Positions 42,048-50,084 of a DNA stretch of 51,718 nucleotides are shown here, piece by piece. This stretch comes from an uncultured Bacilli bacterium (GTDB lineage Bacteria; Bacillota_I; Bacilli_A; RF39; UBA660): assembly GCA_934096705.1 (NCBI GenBank), contig CAKOMR010000008.1:1-51718 (forward strand), in the 5' to 3' direction. Position numbers and translations under genes: made by a program. Within the stretch, counting starts at the first letter, position 1; every line of letters begins with the position of its first letter. The notes beneath the pieces were generated by a model. The model had not been told where the DNA came from, did not search any database, and saw nothing but the letters and a program-made list of their open reading frames with translations.

Positions 42048-42849
42048 CATTAATTAAATTATGAATTAGATTAATTATTTTAGCACTATCATTAATAAAT
42101 TTATTTTTATCCTTTGTTTTTAATTTTTGTGTCAAAATTATTAAGTAATAAGGATTTTTTTCGTCAACGTATCCAGCTTCGTGATACGCTATATCGTAGC
42201 TACCATATTTTTTTATAAAAGGTTTATTTTCAATAGATTTTGGTAGTATTATGCTAAATGTTGGATTTTTAAGCCAATTATAAAATTCTTTACCATATTT
42301 ACTGTTATTAATGAAATCTCTTATTTTTTTCCAGTAAACTTTCATGTCATCGCAGTTTATTAGTCCAAATAAATCTTTTCCTTCCATAGTGTGTAGTGCT
42401 CCTAAAGACTTACCATACTTTTCTAAATTTTCCTTTTTTACATAGTTAACTAATTTAATGTATGCCGTATTATCACTTTCAACAATTGTAAGATGAATTA
42501 GTTCTTTAATACTATAATAGGTATCTTCTTTTTGAAATTTTATAATTCCAGAATCTTTTTTTAAATCTTTCATTTCAATTAATAATTTTTCATCTAAAGA
42601 GATTTTTTTATTTTCTGCCATTTCAAGGAGCATTACACATACTACTATTTTAATGCTTGAGGCAGCATAAAATAGTATATCAGAATTATATGAAATTATA
42701 CTTTTGGAATTTATGTCTTCATAATAATATGCAACTTTTTCATCGGACTTTAAGTACATAGAATTTAGTTTTAAAAATAAATTTCTAAACTTTTTCTCAT
42801 CACAATTCACATTTTTTAAATCACACTTAATATTTATTTTATAGTCCAT
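42037..42849 (-). CDS. Class A beta-lactamase-like serine hydrolase
   Basis: 270 residues without a signal peptide. SxxK is at Ser64-Lys67 (SSIK), SDN at 125-127 (VESDNTA), and the third motif is KKYGSYDIAYHEAG rather than KTG. The Glu of the omega loop is not obvious. Cytosolic homologs in this lineage may act on peptides or amides; a true beta-lactamase is normally exported. SD GAAAGG. It converges with the TetR gene. Confidence 0.82.
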   Translation of the reverse strand: MDYKINIKCDLKNVNCDEKKFRNLFLKLNSMYLKSDEKVAYYYEDINSKSIISYNSDILFYAASSIKIVVCVMLLEMAENKKISLDEKLLIEMKDLKKDSGIIKFQKEDTYYSIKELIHLTIVESDNTAYIKLVNYVKKENLEKYGKSLGALHTMEGKDLFGLINCDDMKVYWKKIRDFINNSKYGKEFYNWLKNPTFSIILPKSIENKPFIKKYGSYDIAYHEAGYVDEKNPYYLIILTQKLKTKDKNKFINDSAKIINLIHNLINDAK

Positions 42850-42903
42850 AATTATTATCCTTTCAAAGAAATTATATCATAAAATTTTATATTTAAAAAA
42901 ATA

Positions 42904-42912
42904 TGTTATAAT
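42904..42912 (+). promoter_or_regulatory. Extended -10 promoter
   Basis: TGTTATAAT, 23 nt before ATG 42936, with the AGAGG SD in between. Confidence 0.65.
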
Positions 42913-42935
42913 AGATTTGTTAAGTAGAGGTTCAC

Positions 42936-43334
42936 ATGAAAAATAAAAAAGTGATAGCAATTATAATATGCACATTATGCTTGTTAATTTCATTTTTGGG
43001 GTTAATAATGGGAATTTGCAGTATTAATGCTTCTGGATTTGGACAAATAGGGGTAATTTTTATATTACCATCAATATTTGCTATTTCAATTATCACAATA
43101 GACTTATTAATAACCCTTGATATAATAAAAAAGGGATTGATTTTTTCGTATATTAGCACCCTAATAAAACTTGGAATTGCTATATTTGCTTTGCCAAATT
43201 TATTTGATGAAATAATTTATGAAATGAATTATGGCTTTTCAAATTTAATTGTATATCTATTTTTAATTATACCTTGCATTTTATTAATCCTGCCGTCGGT
43301 ATTTAATATAAAAAAGCTAAAAAAACGTCAATAA
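42936..43334 (+). CDS. Four-TM membrane protein
   Basis: 132 residues with four hydrophobic segments (about 7-28, 38-62, 68-86, 103-124) and a basic end (KKLKKRQ). SD AGAGG. Not recognised. It converges with the metallopeptidase-like gene, 14 nt away. Confidence 0.7.
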   Translation: MKNKKVIAIIICTLCLLISFLGLIMGICSINASGFGQIGVIFILPSIFAISIITIDLLITLDIIKKGLIFSYISTLIKLGIAIFALPNLFDEIIYEMNYGFSNLIVYLFLIIPCILLILPSVFNIKKLKKRQ

Positions 43335-43348
43335 TTTATAAGTCTGTA

Positions 43349-44815
43349 TTAACTTCTTGAACCTTCAGATAAATTAATAGAAAATAATTGCATAATACTT
43401 GTAATAGAATAATCTTGTAAATGCTCAGTTACAAAAACCATGTCATTATTTGCACTTTTTTTATTATTTTTTTCTAAAATATACGAAGATAGCAAGCTAC
43501 CAACGAGGTATTGGTAACCATTTAAAATTAGTACTCCGGATTTAATAAATTCGTTTATTTTTTCATCAATACCTTGATAGGTTATTTCTACTGGATCACG
43601 TGTTTCTAAATTAAATATTGATTGTGGTATGTCATTAAGTCCTTCATTCTTAAGAAGCTTAACCATATTTATCTTATATTGGTTTAAACCTTCAATTAAA
43701 TTTCTATTAAGCTCAATTCTTTTTTCAATAGAAAATGTTCCATTTTTTTTATACTCTAATACTTCTATAAATTGTATTATTTGAGCAGCATATAATTCAT
43801 AGTTATTTGCATTTCTCCAGTTTAAAATTTCGTCTACTATTTCTTCTTCATAACCATTATCTTTTAAAAATCTTGCTGCAATGTTTTCATAATATATTGA
43901 AGGGAATTCAAGTAAAGAAAAATTAATATCTGGATTTTGACTAAGAGAAACATAATGAATAAATTCATGAACAAATGTTACAAAAGTTCTCATTGTTCCG
44001 TTAGAAATTAAGCTTATTTTCCATTTGTTTTCTTTTTCATCAAAATAGCATTTTCCATTTTCAAATTCATTATTATACTCAAATTCAATCAAATTATTTA
44101 CTTTTAAGTAATTATAAAATTCAAACCATTTTTGAGGTGCATTAATATAAGTTAAAAATTCACAGAATAGTTTATCAAATTCTTCATTTGTTAATTGTTT
44201 AAGGTTATTTAATTTGCTGTCACTTATTGTAGCATTAAAATAACTTGTTGCATTACTTATAATTTTATTTATTATATCACTTAAATTATCTAACATTGCT
44301 TGATCATATTCTTCTAAAAAAGTTGATATACAATTTAGGCAATAATTATAAGTATCCATTCTTTGTGTACTTTTGAGGTCTTTTATAATTTGTTCATATT
44401 CAGATGAGTTATCAGATAATAATGCATCACTTATTTTAGAAGTATCATAATTATAATATTTAATTGATAAGAAAAATAAAACTAATTCAATTGTAACATT
44501 ATTAGGAATTGTAATTATTGTATTATCTGCCATATTGTTTTTAAGTATTAAATATACTAAATAAAATGATGGCAAAAAATCTTTTGATTCAATAACATTT
44601 CTAGTGTTATTATCTTGAACAATTTGTTTAACAAAATCTTTAATAAAGCTATTAAATTCATTAATATCTATGGTTTCATCATGATTATTATTTTCGTATT
44701 CATTAAAGATAAACGTATATTTTTTTATAAAATTTACAACTTTATCTAATTTTTCTTGTTCTAATCCTTCATTGTAAGAAATACTTAAACCATTTAATAC
44801 TTGAATTTTTTGCAT
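43349..44815 (-). CDS. M3-like metallopeptidase (HExxH...LEFPS) with an unusual N-terminus
   Basis: 488 residues, SD GGGGTGA. HEFIH at 283-287 and LLEFPSIYYEN with Glu303 match the zinc site of gluzincins of the M3 oligoendopeptidase group (HExxH, then Glu in the ExPS motif), including the YYE that follows. M3 enzymes are normally about 600 residues; the N-terminal 250 residues here (helical, Asn/Asp-rich, with C158 and C161 as CLNC) are not typical. No signal peptide or transmembrane segment, so it is cytosolic. It is divergent from the three-repeat protein gene, 131 bp away. Confidence 0.65.
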   Translation of the reverse strand: MQKIQVLNGLSISYNEGLEQEKLDKVVNFIKKYTFIFNEYENNNHDETIDINEFNSFIKDFVKQIVQDNNTRNVIESKDFLPSFYLVYLILKNNMADNTIITIPNNVTIELVLFFLSIKYYNYDTSKISDALLSDNSSEYEQIIKDLKSTQRMDTYNYCLNCISTFLEEYDQAMLDNLSDIINKIISNATSYFNATISDSKLNNLKQLTNEEFDKLFCEFLTYINAPQKWFEFYNYLKVNNLIEFEYNNEFENGKCYFDEKENKWKISLISNGTMRTFVTFVHEFIHYVSLSQNPDINFSLLEFPSIYYENIAARFLKDNGYEEEIVDEILNWRNANNYELYAAQIIQFIEVLEYKKNGTFSIEKRIELNRNLIEGLNQYKINMVKLLKNEGLNDIPQSIFNLETRDPVEITYQGIDEKINEFIKSGVLILNGYQYLVGSLLSSYILEKNNKKSANNDMVFVTEHLQDYSITSIMQLFSINLSEGSRS

Positions 44816-44946
44816 TTAAAATCACCCCTTTTTATAAAGTGCCTACTATTATAGCAAAATTTTTTATAAAGTAAATTAAATTTTAATATTTTTATAGAAA
44901 GCATATTTATTTTGTGATACACTCTTTATAAGAGTAGAGGTGTTTA

Positions 44947-46035
44947 ATGGAAAAACATATTTTAGAAAAAATGACAGATATAATGAATAATTTAGCAACT
45001 GCAAATGCAGAAGAAGTAACAGAACTACTAAATTATTATAATGGCCCTGCTGTAGTAATAAATGGAATAGCCCATCATCCATTTAATGATCCAATGACAG
45101 CAGCAAGACTTAATGCCAGATATCATGAACTTACTGGAAGGGATCATCCGAGATTTGTAGAGCAAGTTCCAATTGTTATAGACGATTTATTAGCAAATAA
45201 AGACTCTTTATTAAATACAGGTGCATATACACCTTCGTATTTTGATAGACTTAATCAAATTAAAAATAATATAACGAAAGATGCTAATGGAATTGAAATA
45301 ACAGAACAACATCATCCACTACAAGATTTTAGTAATGTATTAAGTCATTTAGATACTGCAACTTTAGAAGAAGTAGCGCAGCAATTAAATTATTATAATG
45401 GTCCTGCTGTAATGATAAATGGAATAGCACATCATCCATTTAATGATCCAATGACAGCAGCAAGATTTAATGCTAGATATCATGAACTTACAGGAAAAGA
45501 CCATCCAAGATTTGCAGAACAGGTTAGAATTGTAATAGATAAATTAATGCAAAATAAAGATGCTTTATTAAAGGCAGGTGTATATACGCCTTCGTATTTT
45601 GATAGACTTAATCAAATTAAAAATAATGTAACAAAACAGGCTAATGGTATTGAGATAACAGAACAACATCATCCACTACAAGATTTTAGTAATGTATTAA
45701 GTCATTTAGATACTGCAACTTTAGAAGAAGTAGCGCAGCAATTAAATTATTATAATGGTCCTGCTGTAATGATAAATGGAATAGCACATCATCCATTTAA
45801 TGATCCAATGACAGCAGCAAGATTTAATGCTAGATATCATGAACTTACAGGAAAAGACCATCCAAGATTTGCAGAGCAAACACCGAAAATTATAGATGAG
45901 TTATTAGCAAATAAAGAAAGCCTAATACAAAGTGGAGCATATAGACCTGAATATTTTGATAATCTTGAACAAATTTATGAAGCAATTGAAAATAATGATT
46001 TAACTCAATCAGCAGAAAAAGGCGTAGGTAGATAA
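44947..46035 (+). CDS. Protein of three 119-residue repeats, unknown function
   Basis: 362 residues, SD AGAGGTG. Three copies of a unit that contains NYYNGPAVxINGIAHHPFND, PMTAARxNARYHELTGxDHP and YTPSYFDRLNQI occur at residues 29, 148 and 267, an exact 119-residue period. The linker ITEQHHPLQDFSNVLSHLD joins copies 1-2 and 2-3. No signal peptide, transmembrane segment or known motif. Conserved His (AHHP, YHEL, DHPRF) and Asp residues are regularly spaced, suggesting a metal or ligand site in each copy. Copies 2 and 3 are nearly identical in DNA, implying a recent duplication or gene conversion. It is divergent from the M3-like peptidase. Confidence 0.7.
   Translation: MEKHILEKMTDIMNNLATANAEEVTELLNYYNGPAVVINGIAHHPFNDPMTAARLNARYHELTGRDHPRFVEQVPIVIDDLLANKDSLLNTGAYTPSYFDRLNQIKNNITKDANGIEITEQHHPLQDFSNVLSHLDTATLEEVAQQLNYYNGPAVMINGIAHHPFNDPMTAARFNARYHELTGKDHPRFAEQVRIVIDKLMQNKDALLKAGVYTPSYFDRLNQIKNNVTKQANGIEITEQHHPLQDFSNVLSHLDTATLEEVAQQLNYYNGPAVMINGIAHHPFNDPMTAARFNARYHELTGKDHPRFAEQTPKIIDELLANKESLIQSGAYRPEYFDNLEQIYEAIENNDLTQSAEKGVGR
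45301..45518 (+). repeat. Direct repeat copy A (218 bp) within the repeat protein gene
   Basis: Identical over 218 bp to 45658-45875, offset 357 bp (119 codons). It encodes the linker and the first two thirds of repeat unit 2. Identity stops at AGAAC/AGAGC. Confidence 0.93.
45658..45875 (+). repeat. Direct repeat copy B (218 bp)
   Basis: Exact copy of 45301-45518; encodes the same part of repeat unit 3. Unit 1 (from 44947) shares the protein pattern but differs at many third positions. Confidence 0.93.
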
Positions 46036-46056
46036 TAAAATATCTACAGTTTTTTT
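46028..46056 (+). terminator. Terminator after the repeat-protein gene
   Basis: GTAGATA (46028-46034) with TATCTAC (46041-46047), 6-nt loop, then a T run. Confidence 0.82.
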
Positions 46057-46076
46057 ATTTGAAATAAGGATATAAA

Positions 46077-47342
46077 ATGGAAAATGAATTAAAAACGTGG
46101 CATTTTGGAATGGATAATGATAGATTAGTAAATTTAGTATTAGCAGGCAAAAAGACGGCTACAACTTATTTATATGATGAAAATGATCCTTTAGATGATG
46201 AAGAGTCAGTGTTAGTTTTTGTCAACGAAAAAAAAGCTTGTGTAACAAAAATGAGAAAAGTAATTATAACTGAGTTTAAAAATATAAATGAACAGCTTTC
46301 AAATCTTGAAGGTGAAGGAAGTTTTCATGAGTGGAAAGAAACACATATTAATTTTTTCAAAAGTATTAATCCTGATTTTAATGAAAATACCAAAGTAGTT
46401 TTTGAAATTTTTGAAGTAACTAAAAATTTAATTAATGAACGTCAAAAAATTGCTGAAAAGATAGCAGAAGCAAATAACAATATATTTGGAACAATCAAAA
46501 CTATTAGTGAAATTAATGCTGGTTTTAATAATAGTATTTTTTCTATAAATGATAAGTATATAATAAAAATTTGTAGTGATAAAAATAAAGAAAATTTATT
46601 TGATGTAGAGGCAAATTTTTATAATTCTAATAAGGATAATGAAAGTATTCCAACTCTTTACCTATATGATAAGACAAAAAATGTTGTACCTTATGTTTAT
46701 GAAATTATTGAAAAAGTTAATGGAAAGTCAGCTTATTATCATTGGTATAAAATGAATGAATTACAAAAAGAAGAATTAATTAGAAAATTAATGAAGTCTT
46801 TAAAAAGTATTCATAAGAAAAAGTATTTACCAACATGTAATTGGGGTTCTTCAATAAAGAAAAAAGTCTTGGATAAATTTAATGAAGCCATTGATATGTT
46901 TAATGATGAAGAGAGAAATATTATTTTAGAGTCACTAAAAAAATATGATGAAATTTTATCTGATAATAGATTTAGTTTAATTCATAATGATTTACATTTT
47001 GATAACGTTTTAATAGATGAAAATCAAAATATAAAATTAATTGATTTTAATGATTCTATAATCGCACCATTTGATTTTGATTTAAGAATATTATATATGA
47101 GTGTACACTTACCATGGAAATGGGCAAATATTGAAATGGATCCATTACAAAAACCTAAAGATTACAGGTATTTATTTGATTATGTAAAAAAATATTATCC
47201 GGAAGTTAATAGAATAAATCATTTAGAAGAAAGAATGTTAATATATTGGGTACTTGACGAATTTAAACTACTTCCGAAATATAGAGAAGAAGATAGTAAA
47301 AATAGAATTTTAATGATTTGTAAAAAAATTCTTAACCAATAA
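46077..47342 (+). CDS. ASCH domain fused to an aminoglycoside-phosphotransferase-like kinase
   Basis: 421 residues. Residues about 1-115 form an ASCH domain: LVNLVLAGKKTATTYLYDEN (the GxKxxT signature) and GSFHEWKETHINFF near its end. ASCH domains bind RNA or nucleosides. The C-terminal part is an APH-fold kinase: catalytic HNDLHFDNVL with His303 and Asp305, and LIDFND near 322 as the metal site. An N-lobe Lys lies in YIIKICS near 160. The APH family phosphorylates small hydroxyl compounds. The fusion suggests a nucleoside- or tRNA-linked kinase; substrate unknown. Confidence 0.78.
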   Translation: MENELKTWHFGMDNDRLVNLVLAGKKTATTYLYDENDPLDDEESVLVFVNEKKACVTKMRKVIITEFKNINEQLSNLEGEGSFHEWKETHINFFKSINPDFNENTKVVFEIFEVTKNLINERQKIAEKIAEANNNIFGTIKTISEINAGFNNSIFSINDKYIIKICSDKNKENLFDVEANFYNSNKDNESIPTLYLYDKTKNVVPYVYEIIEKVNGKSAYYHWYKMNELQKEELIRKLMKSLKSIHKKKYLPTCNWGSSIKKKVLDKFNEAIDMFNDEERNIILESLKKYDEILSDNRFSLIHNDLHFDNVLIDENQNIKLIDFNDSIIAPFDFDLRILYMSVHLPWKWANIEMDPLQKPKDYRYLFDYVKKYYPEVNRINHLEERMLIYWVLDEFKLLPKYREEDSKNRILMICKKILNQ

Positions 47343-47397
47343 TATATATTTTTAATTAAAATAATGATATATTATTTATAATAAAGGAGAACTTAAA

Positions 47398-47904
47398 TTG
47401 AAAAAACTTATACTTGTATTATTGATTTGTATGTTTATGCTATTTGGATTAACTGGTTGTGGAAAAAAACGTAATTTAGGGGGAGATGAAATCTTAAAGG
47501 ATCATCAAGAAATGGTAATGTCTATTAGTGCAGGAAATAAGTCATGTGTTCCAGTTGAACTTTCCATATACGCGGATGGCACTTATGAGTTATTTACTGC
47601 TTATAAAGCATGTAGACCTGGTGAAGCATGTATAAGTATGCTTGAATATTCTAAATCAATTAAAGGTAAAACTAATTTTGATACTTTACAAATTGTGAAA
47701 GAAGACGGTATTGAAGTTGACAAAGCTCATGCAATGGATAATTTATCAGAATACGAAATATATATGGGAAATTCTTATGTAGAGCAAGGATATGGTTATT
47801 ATTATACTGTAGAAAAAGGAACAACTAATAAAGCATTAGAAAAATTATTAAATGAATTAAATATTGATTTAAGTATTTGTGCTGAACCTGAGTATTTTGA
47901 CTAA
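47398..47904 (+). CDS. Lipoprotein of unknown function
   Basis: 168 residues starting at TTG 47398, 9 nt after AAAGGAG; -10 TATAAT is at 47377-47382. Signal peptide with lipobox LTGC (Cys21). The mature region has Cys at SCVPVE, KACRPGEAC, and CAEPEYF, so disulfides are likely outside the cell. No known domain. Confidence 0.75.
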   Translation: MKKLILVLLICMFMLFGLTGCGKKRNLGGDEILKDHQEMVMSISAGNKSCVPVELSIYADGTYELFTAYKACRPGEACISMLEYSKSIKGKTNFDTLQIVKEDGIEVDKAHAMDNLSEYEIYMGNSYVEQGYGYYYTVEKGTTNKALEKLLNELNIDLSICAEPEYFD

Positions 47905-47979
47905 AATAGTGTGTACACATAGAATAAGATAAGAAATAATATAAACTTGTTATAAAATATTTAAAAGGATATGACTATT

Positions 47980-49028
47980 ATGACTTCTGTAACACAAAGG
48001 ATAAAACAAATTGCACAGCCACATGGTGGATATCTAAATCCTAATGAATTTAAAAAAATTGAATATATAGATAATGAAATTTTAAAAGAAGAGAATATTC
48101 ATAGCAGTTTAGTTGGACTTGCTGTTGAATATTTAACGAAATTTATGTTTGAATTTCTGCCAAAAGAAGTATTTAAGGTTTCTTTACTTGGTGCCAGTTT
48201 AATAAATGAAACAGACAAAGCAAATAATATTTTAGAAAAAATAAAAGGCTTGGATAATTCTTCAATTTATAATACATGTAAATTAGTTGGATATGATGTT
48301 TGTTGTAGAGCGGGAGTAAATGCATATAAAAGTGTTGATAAGATAGAAGCTGATAATAATACAATAACATAAAAATTATGGTTAAAAGAAGTATTTTGTT
48401 TTTTAATAAATATGGGCCAATAATTAAAGGGGGATTCACCTTTGATGGTGGATATACTGATATTATTAATTCTGGAGATGGAGATTTTTTAACTTCTGAT
48501 ACATTATGGGATTTTAAAGTTAGTAAAAATAATTTAACGTCAGTGCAAACTTTACAAATACTAATTTATTATATTATGGGAATACATTCAATGCATGATG
48601 AATTTAGAAGTATACAAAAATTAGGAATTTTTAACCCTAGAATTAATTGCACATATTTAAAAGTAATAACTGATATACCTACGGAAATAATTGCTGAAGT
48701 TTCTACTAAGGTAATAGGGTATGAAAATACATTACCAAATAATTATATATTTCAAACATTTGTAAAATTAAAAAAGGATGACTTATTATCATTGCCCGAT
48801 ATAATGAAAATATTATCTTGTTCCAGATATTTTGTACTTAAATGTTATTCAGAAAAAGGGTTGCCATTAATTAAAATAAATAACAAGTATTTTATCGATA
48901 AATATGACTTGATTGATTGGTTAGAAAGAAAGAGAATCATTGAGGAAAAGCAACAGAAATTTACACTAATTGTCAGTATTATTTCCACTATTGTAATTGT
49001 TATACTTTTACTAATAGCTTTTCTATAA
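47980..49028 (+). pseudogene. PD-(D/E)XK-like protein with HTH and C-terminal TM, broken by a frameshift
   Basis: Two frames together look like one gene. The first runs from ATG 47980 (AAAGGA upstream) for 130 codons to TAA 48372 (VTQRIKQIAQPHGGYLNPNEF ... YDVCCRAG). The second continues in another frame through about 48355-48378 and on to 49028: SILFFNKYGPIIKGGFTFDGG, then GDGDFLTSDTLWDFKVSK, LQILIYYIMG, a MerR/excisionase-type helix-turn-helix (LSLPDIMKILSCSRYFVLK) and a transmembrane segment. The stretch TLWDFKVS and QILIYY fits the Asp...DxK...QxxxY layout of RecB-type nucleases. The second part has no SD. Upstream, TGTTATAAA (47948-47956) is a promoter candidate. A -1/+1 shift or a sequencing error explains the split. 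Confidence 0.6.
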
Positions 49029-49140
49029 TATAAAGACTATTAAAAAAATTTTAGGGCTTTAACTATATAAAGCATGAAGTTAGTAATTTTATTATAATTG
49101 GTATAAATTTAATTCAAACTTTATACATTCATCTATATCA

Positions 49141-49266
49141 GTGACTAGATTAAATATTAGTTTAGTTTTTGATGATAGTAGTAAGTATCTTCAACTTAAA
49201 TATGATTTCCAATCTTTTATTTTAAAAGATTTATTAGAATTACTTAAAATTAATGAGAATTATTGA
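49141..49266 (+). other. Short open frame in the 49029-49252 gap, probably not a gene
   Basis: A GTG-initiated frame of 41 codons (TRLNISLVFDDSSKY, then KYDFQSFILKDLLELLKINE) ends 14 nt inside the next gene. No SD, no promoter. The residue pattern is protein-like, so it may be the end of a decayed gene. The rest of this gap is AT-rich with nothing further visible. Confidence 0.25.
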
Positions 49267-49891
49267 TAATAATAAGTATTTAAGAAAATATAAAAATGAT
49301 TATAAATTAAAATACAAAATTTCTTTATTCACATCCTTGATAATTAATATGGTATACGCTATATTTGAATTACTATCAGGTATAGTCTTTAAATTTTTTT
49401 GTTTTATATCATTTGCTTTGTATTATTTTTTACTAATTGTACTTCATTCTAATATTGCAAAAGAAGAATTAAAAGATAAATTTGTAGTATATAGAAAAAC
49501 TGGAATTATATTGTTATTTACTAATGTAATATTAACAATTATTATTTTAGTTATAGTAAACAAAAAAATAATGAATATTTATCCTGATTGGATGGCAATA
49601 ACAGTAGCAGTTTATACTTTTTATTTATTATTTAATTCATTTTTTAGTTTAGTAAAATATCATAAATATAAAAGACCTTTAATATCATCCTCAAAGGTCA
49701 TAAAAGTTGTTACCAGTTTAGTTTCCTTAATTTCATTAGAAATAATTCTTATACCAACTTTTGGTGAAGGTCAAACCGAGTTTTTTGAAACGATGGTAAT
49801 GGCAACAGGTGGGGGAATTGCTTTAATTATAATAATCATAAGTTTATATATGATTATAAAGTCAACTGAATGGTTGAATAAAAAAATGTAA
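49253..49891 (+). CDS. Multi-pass membrane protein
   Basis: 212 residues with six hydrophobic segments (about 22-42, 45-65, 82-103, 112-135, 150-168, 175-200). No SD before ATG 49253. Not recognised; a conserved-looking GEGQTEFFETMVMATGGGIA lies near the last helix. It may belong to the accessory group with the nuclease-like gene downstream, but a promoter at 49929 separates them. Confidence 0.65.
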   Translation: MRIIDNNKYLRKYKNDYKLKYKISLFTSLIINMVYAIFELLSGIVFKFFCFISFALYYFLLIVLHSNIAKEELKDKFVVYRKTGIILLFTNVILTIIILVIVNKKIMNIYPDWMAITVAVYTFYLLFNSFFSLVKYHKYKRPLISSSKVIKVVTSLVSLISLEIILIPTFGEGQTEFFETMVMATGGGIALIIIIISLYMIIKSTEWLNKKM

Positions 49892-49928
49892 TTGTATACA
49901 AAAGATATTGATTATTATTTTATTTTTA

Positions 49929-49937
49929 TGTTATAAT
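49929..49937 (+). promoter_or_regulatory. Extended -10 promoter of the structured leader
   Basis: TGTTATAAT; the predicted transcript start (about 49943-49945) coincides with the first base pair of the leader's first hairpin. Confidence 0.7.
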
Positions 49938-49942
49938 TCAAA

Positions 49943-50059
49943 TACATTAATTGACTTGCCGAAAAACGTTAATGTACTACATTCTAATCGATAATTTATA
50001 TTTTATGGCAAGAAAAATATATCTATTCGGATTTCTTTAATAAAAGAAATCCTTTTTTT
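49943..50059 (+). ncRNA. Candidate kissing-loop RNA ending in an intrinsic terminator
   Basis: Hairpin 1: TACATTAA (49943-49950) with TTAATGTA (49969-49976), 8 bp, 18-nt loop. Hairpin 2: TATATTTT (49997-50004) with AAAATATA (50014-50021), 8 bp, 9-nt loop. Loop 1 contains CTTGCC (49955-49960) and loop 2 GGCAAG (50007-50012), perfect complements that could form a loop-loop helix. Terminator: GGATTTCTTT (50029-50038) with AAAGAAATCC (50043-50052), AATA loop, T7. The SD and ATG of the next gene follow at once. Either a riboswitch/attenuator or a stand-alone small RNA. I do not recognise it as a known class. Confidence 0.6.
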
Positions 50060-50084
50060 ATTATCAGAAAAGGAGAATTGGAAA

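Noticed and set aside
45301..45875. Direct repeats as a CRISPR array or mobile element
   Set aside because: The repeats are 218 bp, in phase with the reading frame at a 119-codon period, and encode conserved protein units.
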